From Phytohabitans sp036906915 (lineage in GTDB: Bacteria; Actinomycetota; Actinomycetes; Mycobacteriales; Micromonosporaceae), in contig NZ_JBAKHX010000060.1 of NCBI RefSeq assembly GCF_036906915.1, positions 1 through 51,878 on the forward strand: a stretch of 51,878 bases of DNA. The letters are read 5' to 3'. Each line of letters opens with the position of its first letter. Positions within the stretch are counted from its first letter, which is position 1. The notes below the pieces were generated by a model. It saw only the letters and a list, made by a program, of their open reading frames with translations. It was not told the DNA's origin and made no database searches. Positions 33,057 through 39,954 of this stretch are shown piece after piece. The translations under genes were made by a program, and so were the position numbers.

Positions 33057-33132
33057 GATCAAGGGCGTTCGCATCGATCAAGGGCGAACGCACGTGGAAA
33101 AGAGATCCAACCACGTGCGTTCGCCCTTGATC
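33057..33132 (+). repeat. 76-bp palindromic element, copy 6
   Basis: Plus-oriented: extension 33057-33075 (GATCAAGGGCGTTCGCATC) and core 33076-33132. The arms are perfectly complementary, including a G-C pair where most copies have A-T, so both arms changed together. The centre is GGAAAAGAGATC. It ends 118 bp before the ndgR stop codon. Confidence 0.95.
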
Positions 33133-33250
33133 GACGGGGGAGACGGCGCGCCGCGCCGCGACGCGGGCGGTGCGGGCCACGCGGGCGATGCGGCGTGCGG
33201 TGCGGCGGGGTGGGGTGGGCGCGATGCGGGGTGGGCGATGCGGGGCGGAG

Positions 33251-33937
33251 TTAGAGGCCGCTTAGGCGTTGGCCGGCTCTTACTACCGCCATGGCGTGGC
33301 GGTCGCCGGGGCGGCGGCCGAGGCGTTCGATGGGGCCGGAGACGCTTACCGAGGCGATCACCCGGCCTGTCCGGTCGCGGATCGGGGCGGAGACGCTTGC
33401 CACACCGGGCTCGCGCTCGGCAACGCTTTGCGCCCAACCACGCCGCCGCACCTCGGCCAGTGTGCGGCCGGTGAACTTGCAGCGGGGGAGCAGCGGCATC
33501 ACGGCCTCCGGCGGCTCCCACGCGAGCAGGATCTGCGCGGCGGAGCCGGCGGTCATGGGCAGTACCGAGCCGACGGGAACGGTGTCGCGCAGGCCGCTCG
33601 CGCGTTCGGCGGCGGCCACGCAGACGCGTTCGTCGGCGCGACGCAGGTACAACTGGGCGCTTTCGCCCGTGGCGTCCCGCAGTGCGGCGAGAAGCGGCTC
33701 GGCGGCGGTCAGCAGGACGTCGGGTGCGGCGTTGGCAAGCTCACCGAGGCGCGGGCCCGGACGCCACCGTCCCTGGGTGTCCCGTACCAGCATTCGGTGG
33801 ATCTCAAGAGCCTGTGCCAGGCGGTGTGCGGTGGCTCGCGGAAGCTTCGTCCGGTCCACCAATTCGGCCAGGCTCGCGCCATCTACGCAGGCCGCGAGGA
33901 TGACCACCGCCTTGTCGAGAACGCCGACACCGCTCAT
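33251..33937 (-). CDS. ndgR: IclR-family regulator, NdgR/AreB type
   Basis: A 228-residue transcription factor with an N-terminal winged helix (SLAELVDRTKLPRATAHRLAQAL near 25-47) and a C-terminal IclR effector domain (GSVLPMTAGSAAQILLAW; GVASVSAPIRDRTGRVIASVSVSG). ATG at 33937 is chosen; an ATG eight codons upstream would overlap the control region. It is divergent from leuCD with a 49-bp gap. In streptomycetes the IclR regulator at this position (NdgR/AreB) controls leuCD and other amino acid genes; the same role is inferred here from position and family. Confidence 0.92.
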   Translation of the reverse strand: MSGVGVLDKAVVILAACVDGASLAELVDRTKLPRATAHRLAQALEIHRMLVRDTQGRWRPGPRLGELANAAPDVLLTAAEPLLAALRDATGESAQLYLRRADERVCVAAAERASGLRDTVPVGSVLPMTAGSAAQILLAWEPPEAVMPLLPRCKFTGRTLAEVRRRGWAQSVAEREPGVASVSAPIRDRTGRVIASVSVSGPIERLGRRPGDRHAMAVVRAGQRLSGL

Positions 33938-33939
33938 AC

Positions 33940-33950
33940 TGTGTCCCACA
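33940..33950. promoter_or_regulatory. Candidate NdgR operator
   Basis: TGTG-TCC-CACA, a short two-fold symmetric site, lies in the 49-bp gap between ndgR and leuC. It is 3 bp from the ndgR start and 37 bp from the leuC start. Symmetry and position are the only evidence. Confidence 0.4.
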
Positions 33951-33986
33951 AGCCGAAACATACCTCCCAGAATTTAGGATGTCCAG

Positions 33987-35435
33987 ATGGTGGGAGACAC
34001 TGCCAAACCAAGGACCCTGGCCGAGAAGGTCTGGGACGCCCACGTGGTGCGATCTGCCGAGGGCGAGCCGGATCTGTTGTTCATCGACCTTCACCTGCTG
34101 CACGAGGTGACCAGCCCGCAGGCGTTCGACGGCCTGCGGATGGCGGGGCGCCAGGTGCGGCGCACGGACCTGACGCTCGCGACCGAGGATCACAACACGC
34201 CGACGGGATACGCCGACCCGGCTTTCAACAGCCGCCGGGGCGACCTGCTGACGATCGCCGACCCGACGTCGCGGACGCAGATCGAGACGCTGCGCCGCAA
34301 CTGCGCCGAGTTCGGGGTCAAGCTGCACTCGTTGGGTCACGAGCAGCAGGGGATCGTGCACGTGATCGGGCCGCAGCTGGGGCTCACCCAGCCTGGTCTG
34401 ACCATCGTGTGCGGCGATTCACACACCTCCACGCACGGCGCTTTCGGCGCGCTCGCGTTCGGCATCGGCACCAGCGAGGTCGAGCACGTGCTGGCGACGC
34501 AGACGCTGCCGCAGTCCCGGCCGAAGATGATGGCCGTGACGGTGACCGGCGAGCTGGGCCCGGGCGTGACCGCGAAGGACCTCGTGCTCGCCCTCATCGC
34601 ACAGGTGGGCACCGGTGGCGGGCGCGGCCACATCGTGGAGTACCGCGGCGAGGCCATCCGCAAGCTCTCCATGGAGGGCCGGATGACCATCTGCAACATG
34701 TCCATCGAGTGGGGTGCCAAGGCCGGCATGATCGCGCCGGACGAGACCACGTTCGCGTACCTGAAGGGTCGCGAGCACGCGCCCAAGGGTGAGGCGTGGG
34801 ACGCCGCGGTGGAGTACTGGCGCGGTCTCACGACCGACGATGGCGCCACATTCGACACTGAGGTCATCCTCGACGCTACGCAGATAAGCCCGTTCGTGAC
34901 GTGGGGTACGAATCCGGGCCAGGGCGCTGCGCTCAACGGTCGCGTGCCGAACCCGGAGGAGATCGTCGACGAGGGCGAGCGGGCCGCCGCCGAGCGCGCG
35001 CTGCAGTACATGGATCTCCAGCCCGGCACCGCGCTGCGCGACATCGAGGTGGACGTGGTGTTCGTGGGCTCGTGCACCAACGGCCGGCTGGAAGATCTGC
35101 GCGCGGCCGCGGAAGTGTTGCGGGGCCACCATGTCGCCGACGGGGTACGCATGCTCGTCGTGCCCGGTTCCGCCGTGGTGCGCGAAGCGGCCGAGCAGGA
35201 AGGACTCGACAAGGTCTTCAGGGACGCGGGCGCCGAGTGGCGGTTCGCCGGCTGCTCCATGTGTCTTGGCATGAACCCCGACACCCTCAAGCCGGGCGAG
35301 CGTTCGGCGTCGACCTCCAACCGCAACTTCGAGGGCCGCCAGGGCCGCGGCGGGCGTACCCATCTGGTGTCGCCGACGGTGGCCGCTGCCACCGCCGTGC
35401 TGGGCCACCTCGCCGCTCCCGCCGACCTGAACTGA
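33987..35435 (+). CDS. leuC: 3-isopropylmalate dehydratase large subunit
   Basis: The aconitase-type [4Fe-4S] subunit isomerises 2- to 3-isopropylmalate in leucine synthesis. The 482-residue product is full length. Motifs include HLLHEVTSPQAFDGLR, DHNTPT, ICGDSHTSTHGAFGALAFG-type sequence (here VCGDSHTSTHGAFGALAFG), VFVGSCTNGRLEDLR and the cluster cysteines in GCSMCLGMNPD. The ATG at 33987 follows AGGATGTCC. leuD begins 11 bp after its stop codon, so the two are co-transcribed under the divergent IclR regulator. Confidence 0.97.
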   Translation: MVGDTAKPRTLAEKVWDAHVVRSAEGEPDLLFIDLHLLHEVTSPQAFDGLRMAGRQVRRTDLTLATEDHNTPTGYADPAFNSRRGDLLTIADPTSRTQIETLRRNCAEFGVKLHSLGHEQQGIVHVIGPQLGLTQPGLTIVCGDSHTSTHGAFGALAFGIGTSEVEHVLATQTLPQSRPKMMAVTVTGELGPGVTAKDLVLALIAQVGTGGGRGHIVEYRGEAIRKLSMEGRMTICNMSIEWGAKAGMIAPDETTFAYLKGREHAPKGEAWDAAVEYWRGLTTDDGATFDTEVILDATQISPFVTWGTNPGQGAALNGRVPNPEEIVDEGERAAAERALQYMDLQPGTALRDIEVDVVFVGSCTNGRLEDLRAAAEVLRGHHVADGVRMLVVPGSAVVREAAEQEGLDKVFRDAGAEWRFAGCSMCLGMNPDTLKPGERSASTSNRNFEGRQGRGGRTHLVSPTVAAATAVLGHLAAPADLN

Positions 35436-35446
35436 GGCTGACAGAC

Positions 35447-36046
35447 ATGGAGAAGTTCACCGTGCACACCGGCACAGCGATCCCGCTGCGCCGGTCCAAC
35501 GTGGATACCGACCAGATCATCCCGGCGGTGTACCTGAAGCGGGTGACCCGCACCGGGTTCGCCGACGGGCTCTTCAGCGCGTGGCGGGAAGATCCGGCTT
35601 TCGTGTTCAACAACCCGGCGTTCGCGGGTGCCTCGATCCTCGTGGCGGGCACCGAGTTCGGCACCGGCTCGTCGCGCGAGCACGCCGTCTGGGCCCTGCG
35701 GGACTACGGTTTCCGCGCGGTCATCGCGCCGCGCTTCGGCGACATCTTCCGCGGCAACGCCCTGAAGGAGGGCCTGCTGCCGGTGGAGTTGGAGCTGAAG
35801 GCGGTGGAAGCCCTGTGGGATCTGGTCGAGAGCGACCCAACCGCACAGGTGACGGTCGACCTGACGGCTCGCGAGGTGCGCGCCGAACTCCCGGCCAGCA
35901 CAGCCGTTTGGTCCTTCCCCCTCGACGATTTCAGCCGCTGGCGCCTGCTCGAGGGGCTTGATGACATTGGACTGACGCTCAGGAACGAGGACGCCATCAC
36001 CGCTTACGAGGAGCGCAGGCTGCCGTTCCTGCCAGTGGTCGGCTAG
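35447..36046 (+). CDS. leuD: 3-isopropylmalate dehydratase small subunit
   Basis: A 199-residue swivel-domain subunit that completes the LeuCD active site. The start ATG at 35447 gives MEKFTVHTGTAIPLRRSNVD with the TDQIIPAVYLK motif. GTEFGTGSSREHAVWALRDYG is the substrate-binding loop, followed by ARFGDIF-like sequence (APRFGDIFRGNALKEGLLPV). It lies 11 bp after leuC. A strong hairpin follows 26 bp past the stop codon. Confidence 0.97.
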   Translation: MEKFTVHTGTAIPLRRSNVDTDQIIPAVYLKRVTRTGFADGLFSAWREDPAFVFNNPAFAGASILVAGTEFGTGSSREHAVWALRDYGFRAVIAPRFGDIFRGNALKEGLLPVELELKAVEALWDLVESDPTAQVTVDLTAREVRAELPASTAVWSFPLDDFSRWRLLEGLDDIGLTLRNEDAITAYEERRLPFLPVVG

Positions 36047-36072
36047 CCGCTGGGTGTAGTGCTCTAGCCGTT

Positions 36073-36105
36073 TTCGCCCCTGCCGGATCATCCGGCAGGG
36101 GCGAA
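36073..36105 (+). terminator. Strong hairpin after leuD
   Basis: TTCGCCCCTGCCGG pairs perfectly with CCGGCAGGGGCGAA around ATCAT (14-bp stem). No T-run follows on the plus strand, so this is likely a terminator of the hairpin-only type common in actinobacteria. Confidence 0.65.
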
Positions 36106-36222
36106 TCCGTTACGACACAACGACTTTTTTTCTGCGGATGTTTGTATCTAGTGGTCAAAGGGCATACCGTGCGCGCAGAATGGCTCGCGTTGAGTCCAAA
36201 AGCTAGGTACGGGAGGGAAGTC

Positions 36223-36750
36223 GTGAACAAGGCCGAGCTCATCGAGGCGCTCGCCGCCCGCTTGGGGGACAAGAAGGCGGCGACGGCGGCGCTGGACGCG
36301 GTTCTCGCGGAGGTCCAGCAGGCGGTCACCAAGGGCGACCGGGTGGCCATCACTGGTTTCGGTGTCTTCGAGAAGCGTGTCCGCGGTGCCCGAACAGCCC
36401 GCAACCCACGCACCGGTGAAGCGGTGAAGGTGAAGAAGACGTCGGTTCCGGCGTTCCGCGCCGGCGCTGGCTTCAAGGAGATGGTGGCCAGCGGCCGGGT
36501 GCCGAAGGCCGCTGCCGCCAAGAAGACCACCGGTGCCACGAAGTCGGCCGCCGCCAAGGCGACGACGGCTACGAAGAAGGCCGCGCCCGCAAAGGCGACG
36601 GCGACCAAGAAGGCCGCTCCGGCCGCCAAGAAGGCGACCGCAGCCAAGACCACCCGCGCGGCGAAGACCACCACCGCGCGTGCGACGGCGGCCGCGAAGA
36701 AGGCCCCCGCCAAGAAGGCGCCGGCGAAGAAGACCGCGCCGCGCCGCTGA
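36223..36750 (+). CDS. hup: HU-family protein with Lys/Ala tail
   Basis: A nucleoid-associated histone-like protein. GTG at 36223, after GGGAGGGAAG, gives 175 residues starting VNKAELIEALAARLGDKKAA. Residues 1-90 are the HU/IHF fold with GFGVFEKRVRGARTARNPRTGE (DNA-binding arms). Residues 95-175 are a low-complexity tail of AAKKA/TKKAAPAK repeats, as in the HupB/HupS type of mycobacteria and streptomycetes, which helps bind and bridge DNA. It is monocistronic, between the leuD hairpin and its own terminator. Confidence 0.95.
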   Translation: MNKAELIEALAARLGDKKAATAALDAVLAEVQQAVTKGDRVAITGFGVFEKRVRGARTARNPRTGEAVKVKKTSVPAFRAGAGFKEMVASGRVPKAAAAKKTTGATKSAAAKATTATKKAAPAKATATKKAAPAAKKATAAKTTRAAKTTTARATAAAKKAPAKKAPAKKTAPRR

Positions 36751-36764
36751 CACAACGGTACGCA

Positions 36765-36798
36765 CGAAGAGGGGCGCCCACCCGGGTGCCCCTCTTCG
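36765..36798 (+). terminator. Terminator after the HU gene
   Basis: CGAAGAGGGGC pairs with GCCCCTCTTCG, extended by GCCC/GGGT, with loop ACCC (15-bp stem with one G·U), followed by CGTCTG. Confidence 0.75.
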
Positions 36799-36816
36799 CG
36801 TCTGCCCAACGACTGT

Positions 36817-37350
36817 CTAGCCAACGAGTACGTGCTCCTCTTCCCGCAAGCCGATGCGGGTGTGCGCGCGCCGCAACGGTTCCGGCGTCCACCGGTTGTA
36901 CCGGTTCAGGAGCATCATGGTCGCCGGCGCGAGCAACATCCGTACCACCGTGGCGTCCAGCGTGACCGCCAGCACGAGGCCGAGCCCGATCGCCTGTGCC
37001 GGTGCGAATCCGGCCGTGAGGAAACCGGCGAACATCTCGACGAGCACGCGGGATGCGCGATACCAGGAACACCTCGTAGTCCGCTGAGAATCCGAACGCT
37101 ATCGCGGATACCAGCACCGGCACCGTCAGGTTTGTGACACCGAGCCGTCGCAGCACGCCACGCGCGACGCGTGCGAGGAACCCGTGCCCTGCGCCGCCTC
37201 GGCGGAGTCGAGCGTGATCTGCCACCTGAGCGCTGGTCGTCTTCCGCGGCTTTGGGCGTGGTGATGTTGGCGACGCCGGGCTGCGCGCGCACGTCGGTGA
37301 TGTCGGCGTCGACCGCCGCGGTGAGGCGTTGGAGGACCTCGGTATACGCA
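36817..37350 (-). pseudogene. Decayed MMPL transporter fragment
   Basis: Pieces of an MMPL-type (RND-like) membrane transporter appear in more than one frame. Near 37345 is a segment reading EVLQRLTAAVDADITDVRAQPGV (in parts), then NLTVPVLVSAIAFGFSADYEVF. After a frame change comes MLVEMFAGFLTAGFAPAQAI, DATVVRMLLAPATMMLL and a C-terminal LNRYNRW. Large internal portions are missing. The 5' side is fused to a response-regulator scrap. The gene is non-functional. Confidence 0.8.
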
Positions 37351-37510
37351 CGCCCATCGGCACCACGCCGGGGCGCAGCGCCAGCGCCGCCGAGACGGCC
37401 TCTTCGCCGTCGCCGGCCTCCCCGACCACCGCGATGTCCGGTTGGGCGCCCAGGATGACGCTGAAGCCGTCGCGCACCAGGGCTTGGTCGTCGACCACCA
37501 GGACGCGGAG
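37346..37510 (-). pseudogene. Truncated response-regulator receiver fragment
   Basis: About 50 residues of a NarL-type receiver domain: LRVLVVDDQALVRDGFSVI, then VVGEAGDGEEAVSAALALRP. It breaks off at the phospho-acceptor region (the expected DVVLMDVRMP reads GVVPMGVRIP, so the phospho-acceptor Asp is lost), and the MMPL fragment begins immediately. No clear start codon remains. It is a deletion junction between two former genes. Confidence 0.75.
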
Positions 37511-37534
37511 CTGATCCCTTTCAGGAGCGAGCGG

Positions 37535-38461
37535 CTAAGTCTGTGGAACGAGGCGGTCGGCCGCGATCAGGTGCGGGCCGGCGAAAGCCAGCAGCCATCC
37601 GGTGCCCTTCGGTGTGGTCCACGCCTTCGCCGAGCCGATACCGGCCAGCCCGGCGAGTGCCTGCGGGATGACCTTGCCCTGGCTGCACACCACGGCCGGC
37701 ATGCCGCTGCTGGCCAGTTCCCGCAGCCGTGCCGCCGCTCCGGCCGTCACCGCCGCCGGGTCCTGCCCCGGACGCGGCTCGTCAAAGCGGGAGTCCACCT
37801 CGATCGGCAGGTCGGACAGGGCGGCCAGCGGGTCGAGGGTCTGGCGGCAGCGGCGTACCGACGCGGAGACGAGCCGCCGGGGCTCCCCGAAAGCGAGCAA
37901 CGGCGCGAGGGCGTGCGCCTGTGCCCGGCCCGCGGCGTCGAGCGGCCGGGCGGCGTCCGGGCCGGACCAGGTCCCCCGCTTGCCGGCCAGTGCGTGCCGC
38001 ACGAGCGCCAGCACGCACGTCACCCGTGGCAGGCCGGCGAAGTGCCGCAGCACCTGGGCGTCGTGCGCGTACGTGACGGTGCGCGTCGCGGCTGACGGGC
38101 TCAGCCAGCGCACCCCGTCGACCTCCGTGTTGGGGACGAACTCGGGCACCGCGAGGGCGCGCATCGCCCAGTAGTCGACGACCTTCGGCAGGCCGTTGCG
38201 CCAGTACCGCACCGACGGCAGGCGGAGCTGCGGCTGCCCGCGTACTCCGGTCTCCTCGTCGACCTCGCGCACGGCGGCGGCCAGCGGATGCTCGCGGCTG
38301 TTGAGCTTGCCCTTGGGCAGCGACCAATCGTCGTACCGCGGCCGGTGGACCAGGCATACCTCGACGCGCCCTCCCACCGGCCGCCAGACCACGCCGCCAG
38401 CCGCCCGGACGAGCCCTACGGCAGCCAAGCGGTCTTCCTGGGCTTGGCGGCCTTGCGCCAC
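37535..38461 (-). CDS. NUDIX hydrolase fused to histidine phosphatase (MutT1-like)
   Basis: A two-domain nucleotide-pool enzyme of 308 residues like mycobacterial MutT1. The N-terminal NUDIX domain (about 15-140) has the box GKLNSREHPLAAAVREVDEE, followed by TG. The C-terminal histidine phosphatase domain has LVRHALAGKRGTW near 155 and a later SQGKVIP segment. MutT1-type proteins hydrolyse 8-oxo-(d)GTP, Ap4A or ppGpp-like substrates. The start is uncertain: ATG at 38461 overlaps the CHAD gene by 46 bp, and TTG at 38428 would reduce the overlap. It is the last gene of the ppk1-CHAD-NUDIX run. Confidence 0.9.
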   Translation of the reverse strand: MAQGRQAQEDRLAAVGLVRAAGGVVWRPVGGRVEVCLVHRPRYDDWSLPKGKLNSREHPLAAAVREVDEETGVRGQPQLRLPSVRYWRNGLPKVVDYWAMRALAVPEFVPNTEVDGVRWLSPSAATRTVTYAHDAQVLRHFAGLPRVTCVLALVRHALAGKRGTWSGPDAARPLDAAGRAQAHALAPLLAFGEPRRLVSASVRRCRQTLDPLAALSDLPIEVDSRFDEPRPGQDPAAVTAGAAARLRELASSGMPAVVCSQGKVIPQALAGLAGIGSAKAWTTPKGTGWLLAFAGPHLIAADRLVPQT

Positions 38462-39945
38462 GCCTCCGGGAACTCGGCGCGCACCGTGCGGATGGCGGCG
38501 CGCTCGCGTTCGAAGAGCCGCCCGGCGGTGACCGCGAGGGCGTGATCGTCGGGGGAAGCGGCCGCGATGTCGAGCCAGGTGTCCGCGGCCGTGGCGGCGT
38601 CCTGGTGCTCGCCGAGCAGGTCCTGCACGCCGGCCAGCGCCTTGCCCAGGTCAGTTGCCGCGCCACCGAGCACGCCCGCGACCGCCTCGACGGCGTACCG
38701 GGCCTTCTTGCCGTTGATGCGCACCGCGTGCCACTTCTCGTCGGGCGCGTTCGGGTCGAGGTCGGCCGCGCCGTCTACACCCTTGGCGCCGTACGCCAAC
38801 TGGTGCCACGGTCGGGACACGAGACGGGGCAGCACGTCGGTGGCCCGGCCCTCGGCCTGCGCCGTCAACCGCGGCGCGATGGTCGCCGCGACCAGGTCGT
38901 CGACCAGCTTGACGTACCGGTCGGAGCGCAGCGCCTCGTCGAGCGCGGCAAGCGCCTCCTCGTGCCGGGCGGCAAGCGCCTCGTCGATGTGGGCGATGGC
39001 TGCCTCGTCCGGCGGGCTGAGCGGGTCACTCTCGGCTGTGCGGCGTAGCCGGGCACGAAGCACCTCGGCGTCGCGGGCCTCGCCCAGCACGCCCGCGATC
39101 CAGCCCAGTTCGTCGCGCAGCGGCTTGGCCCACGCCTTGTCGACGAGCGGGCCGAACGTGCGCAGGTCGCTGCGCAGCCGCCGGCAGCCCACCCGCATCT
39201 GGTGCACGGCGGTGTCGTTGTCGCCTACCGGTGCGCGCAGGCGCACCAGCGGGTCGTGCGCGAGAAGGCGGCCGGCGCCCCGGCGGATCGCCGCGGTCAC
39301 CACATCACCGGCGCTTGGCTTGCGCCGCAGGTCGGTCGGCGCCACGAGATCAGGGGGTGCCGTGGCGGTCTCGCCGAGCGCGCGGATGTTCTTCGGCACG
39401 AACCCGCCGGCGACCGCGCCCGCGTCGCACAGTGCCTCGTCGACCCGGTCGAGGAGCTTGCGCCCGCCCGCCTTGCGCTCCACCTCGATCTCGCGGAACT
39501 TCAGGCGCACCCGGCGGCCGTCGAGCACCGACACCGCGTCGTCGGCCAGCTCCGCCAACGTCTGACCGTCGTCGTCCCGCAGGTCGTACGCCCGCCGCAC
39601 CGTGCGCACGACGGCGGCCGCGACCAGCTCAGCGCCGCGCGTGTACGCGGTCACGAGCGCGACCAGATCGGCCGGCGGGGTGCCAGGGTCACCGCCCCGG
39701 GAAATCTCGTGCCGTATGCCGGGCGCGTCGGCCGGCAGCTTGACCGTCCACGGCTCGGCATCGCCGCGGCGGTGCCGCAATGACACACCCGCCCGAGCGA
39801 GGCGCAGGTCGGGCGTGTCGTAGTACGTCGCGGTCAGCGTGACCGGCGACTGCTCTACCACCTGGCCGCCCGCGGGCAGGCAGTCGGACAGGTCCGGCAC
39901 CCTGAACCGGACGTCCACCTCGTATTTGCGTTCCTCCTCCAGCAT
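38416..39945 (-). CDS. CYTH-CHAD domain protein
   Basis: A 509-residue polyphosphate-linked protein. The N-terminal CYTH domain (about 1-195) opens with the ExExK signature in MLEEERKYEVD, the metal/triphosphate tunnel motif. The C-terminal CHAD domain (about 225-509) is a helical bundle rich in conserved His/Arg (VHQMRVGCRRLRSDLRTF, LGEARDAEVLRARL, WHAVRINGKKARYAVEAV, LGEHQDA). CHAD domains bind inorganic polyphosphate; CYTH domains bind or hydrolyse triphosphates. It lies 9 bp downstream of ppk1, which fits co-expression. Confidence 0.95.
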   Translation of the reverse strand: MLEEERKYEVDVRFRVPDLSDCLPAGGQVVEQSPVTLTATYYDTPDLRLARAGVSLRHRRGDAEPWTVKLPADAPGIRHEISRGGDPGTPPADLVALVTAYTRGAELVAAAVVRTVRRAYDLRDDDGQTLAELADDAVSVLDGRRVRLKFREIEVERKAGGRKLLDRVDEALCDAGAVAGGFVPKNIRALGETATAPPDLVAPTDLRRKPSAGDVVTAAIRRGAGRLLAHDPLVRLRAPVGDNDTAVHQMRVGCRRLRSDLRTFGPLVDKAWAKPLRDELGWIAGVLGEARDAEVLRARLRRTAESDPLSPPDEAAIAHIDEALAARHEEALAALDEALRSDRYVKLVDDLVAATIAPRLTAQAEGRATDVLPRLVSRPWHQLAYGAKGVDGAADLDPNAPDEKWHAVRINGKKARYAVEAVAGVLGGAATDLGKALAGVQDLLGEHQDAATAADTWLDIAAASPDDHALAVTAGRLFERERAAIRTVRAEFPEAWRKAAKPRKTAWLP

Positions 39946-39954
39946 CTGGTCAGC

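Noticed and set aside
33269..34792. Plus-strand open frame spanning the ndgR antisense and leuC
   Set aside because: The ndgR-leuC region is explained by the divergent IclR regulator and leuC. The long frame has no domain and crosses the control region.
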